Assembly (NCBI GenBank): GCA_030015575.1
Contig: CM057346.1
Span: 558,192,315-558,256,314 of the forward strand
Direction: 5' to 3'
Length of the DNA stretch: 64,000 nt
From: Agapanthus africanus
Taxonomy: Eukaryota; Streptophyta; Magnoliopsida; Asparagales; Amaryllidaceae
Shown here in pieces: positions 63,598 through 64,000 of the stretch (its first letter is position 1; each line of letters opens with the position of its first letter). The notes under the pieces are model-generated. The model searched no databases. It saw nothing but the letters and a program-made list of their open reading frames with translations, and was not told the origin of the DNA. A program made the translations under genes and the position numbers.

Positions 63598-64000
63598 ATG
63601 GCTTCTCATCTGTATGATCTTGAAGAGTTTATATCTTATGAGGAGATTCGCATCTAAAGCCGCTACCAAGTCCAAGAGTTTACTGACGCCCAGTGCGCTG
63701 AGGTGATGCGTCACTTCGACGATTACAACGGTCGATTGCCATCCCACCGTTCTGCTCTTTTGAAGATTGTCGTTGGGTCGATTTGGGAAGCACTTCCTGA
63801 GCTTGATGAGGTTATGCCGCTCGAGGCACTTGATGATGCTGAAGACAAGGTGCATCGGTATATCTGATGGGCATAATCTCAAAGAAGTGGAAAGATGATC
63901 TTGTCGCTGTATTGCATCACGTCTTCCAACAGAAGGCGATAATATCCGCGTACCAGAGGATGGACGACATCAGCGGGGATCCCGACGCTTGCATTCGTGA
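63598..64000 (+). pseudogene. Unrecognised antisense protein gene of element D (homologue in C)
   Basis: ATG 63598, MASHLYDLEEFISYEEIR, then a TAA at about 63,655 (after EEIRI); the frame continues EFTDAQCAEVMRHFDDYNGR, LLKIVVGSIWEALPELDE and DDAEDKVHR. A one-base loss at about 63,860 shifts it; the next frame gives VYLMGIISKKWKDD, VFQQKAIISAYQRMDD and GDPDACIRE up to the window end. Every part has a counterpart in C at the same spacing. Product family not recognised. It runs on past 64000. Confidence 0.7.

Larger units (their letters stand above)
56888..64000 (-). mobile_element. Element D: relative of element C, partial
   Basis: The LTR starts TGTTTGCCACCGAAA and ends GGGGAAACA at 60678; internal similarity to the C LTR includes GATTGTATACGGAGACTA, CGCCCGTAGGGCG and TGCAGACGCAAACCCCTGCA. 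Then the polypurine tract, an antisense TATA box, leader and antisense gene follow in the same order as in C. gag-pol and the other LTR lie right of the window. Two solo LTRs are nested in it. Confidence 0.88.

Noticed and set aside
63589-63882. 97-codon minus-strand frame at the window end
   Set aside because: Shadow of the + strand gene that is homologous to the one in element C.

Overview
The window is repeat-dense nuclear DNA of a flowering plant. It is almost wholly nested LTR retrotransposons; I found no host gene, tRNA, rRNA or CRISPR array. Plant origin is inferred from the element types: Ty3/gypsy of the Tat lineage (two RNase H domains per polyprotein), an Angela/Tork-like Ty1/copia with an initiator-Met primer-binding site, chromovirus-type solo LTRs (TGTCA...TTACA), and compact spliceosomal introns. 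The species cannot be named from sequence alone.

Layout. 1-305: end of an inverted LTR of the A/B family. 632-22322: gypsy element A (+), 736-bp LTRs, target-site duplication (TSD) AGAAG. It has a deleted gag, a decayed pol and a truncated antisense gene. A complete copia element (2986-13153, minus strand, TSD CTCGC) sits in its RT, and a 3.3-kb solo LTR (15212-18476, TSD GACGA/GACAA) in its integrase. 22383-30433: element B (+), 735-bp LTRs, TSD GTAAG, with gag but no pol, plus an intron-containing antisense gene and a second antisense ORF. 30754-49877: large Tat-type element C (-), about 19 kb, with 2.5-2.6-kb LTRs, decayed gag/PR/RT/RH/RH/INT, an antisense gene cassette, and a 3' region built of many tandem and hairpin repeats. 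49878-55894: decayed copia remnant F (-), split by a 3.65-kb solo LTR (50636-54289, TSD TTACT). 55895-56887: partial LTR E1. 56888-64000: element D (-), related to C and running off the window. D carries a solo LTR E2 in its own LTR (59170-60568, TSD CCTAT) and a solo copia LTR (60797-62889) in its antisense cassette.

What is unusual. (1) Elements A-D each carry a gene antisense to gag-pol; the sequence suggests each has its own TATA box, and several have introns. Two unrelated protein families are used: the 'putative gypsy type transposon' (PF04195-like) plus coiled-coil protein in A/B, and an unrecognised ~160-residue protein in C/D. (2) A keeps pol but lost gag, while neighbouring B keeps gag but lacks pol, and they share LTRs, primer site and antisense gene. 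(3) Non-coding parts of these elements are built of short hairpins whose arms differ but stay complementary: constant-loop/variable-stem arrays, chains of mini-hairpins with TTT/AAA loops, and tandem monomers with compensatory arm changes.

All coding regions are broken to some degree except the copia polyprotein, which has one in-frame TAG. LTR similarity judged by eye orders the insertions: copia youngest (about 1% LTR difference), then B (about 4-5%), then A (about 7-8%); C is also old.
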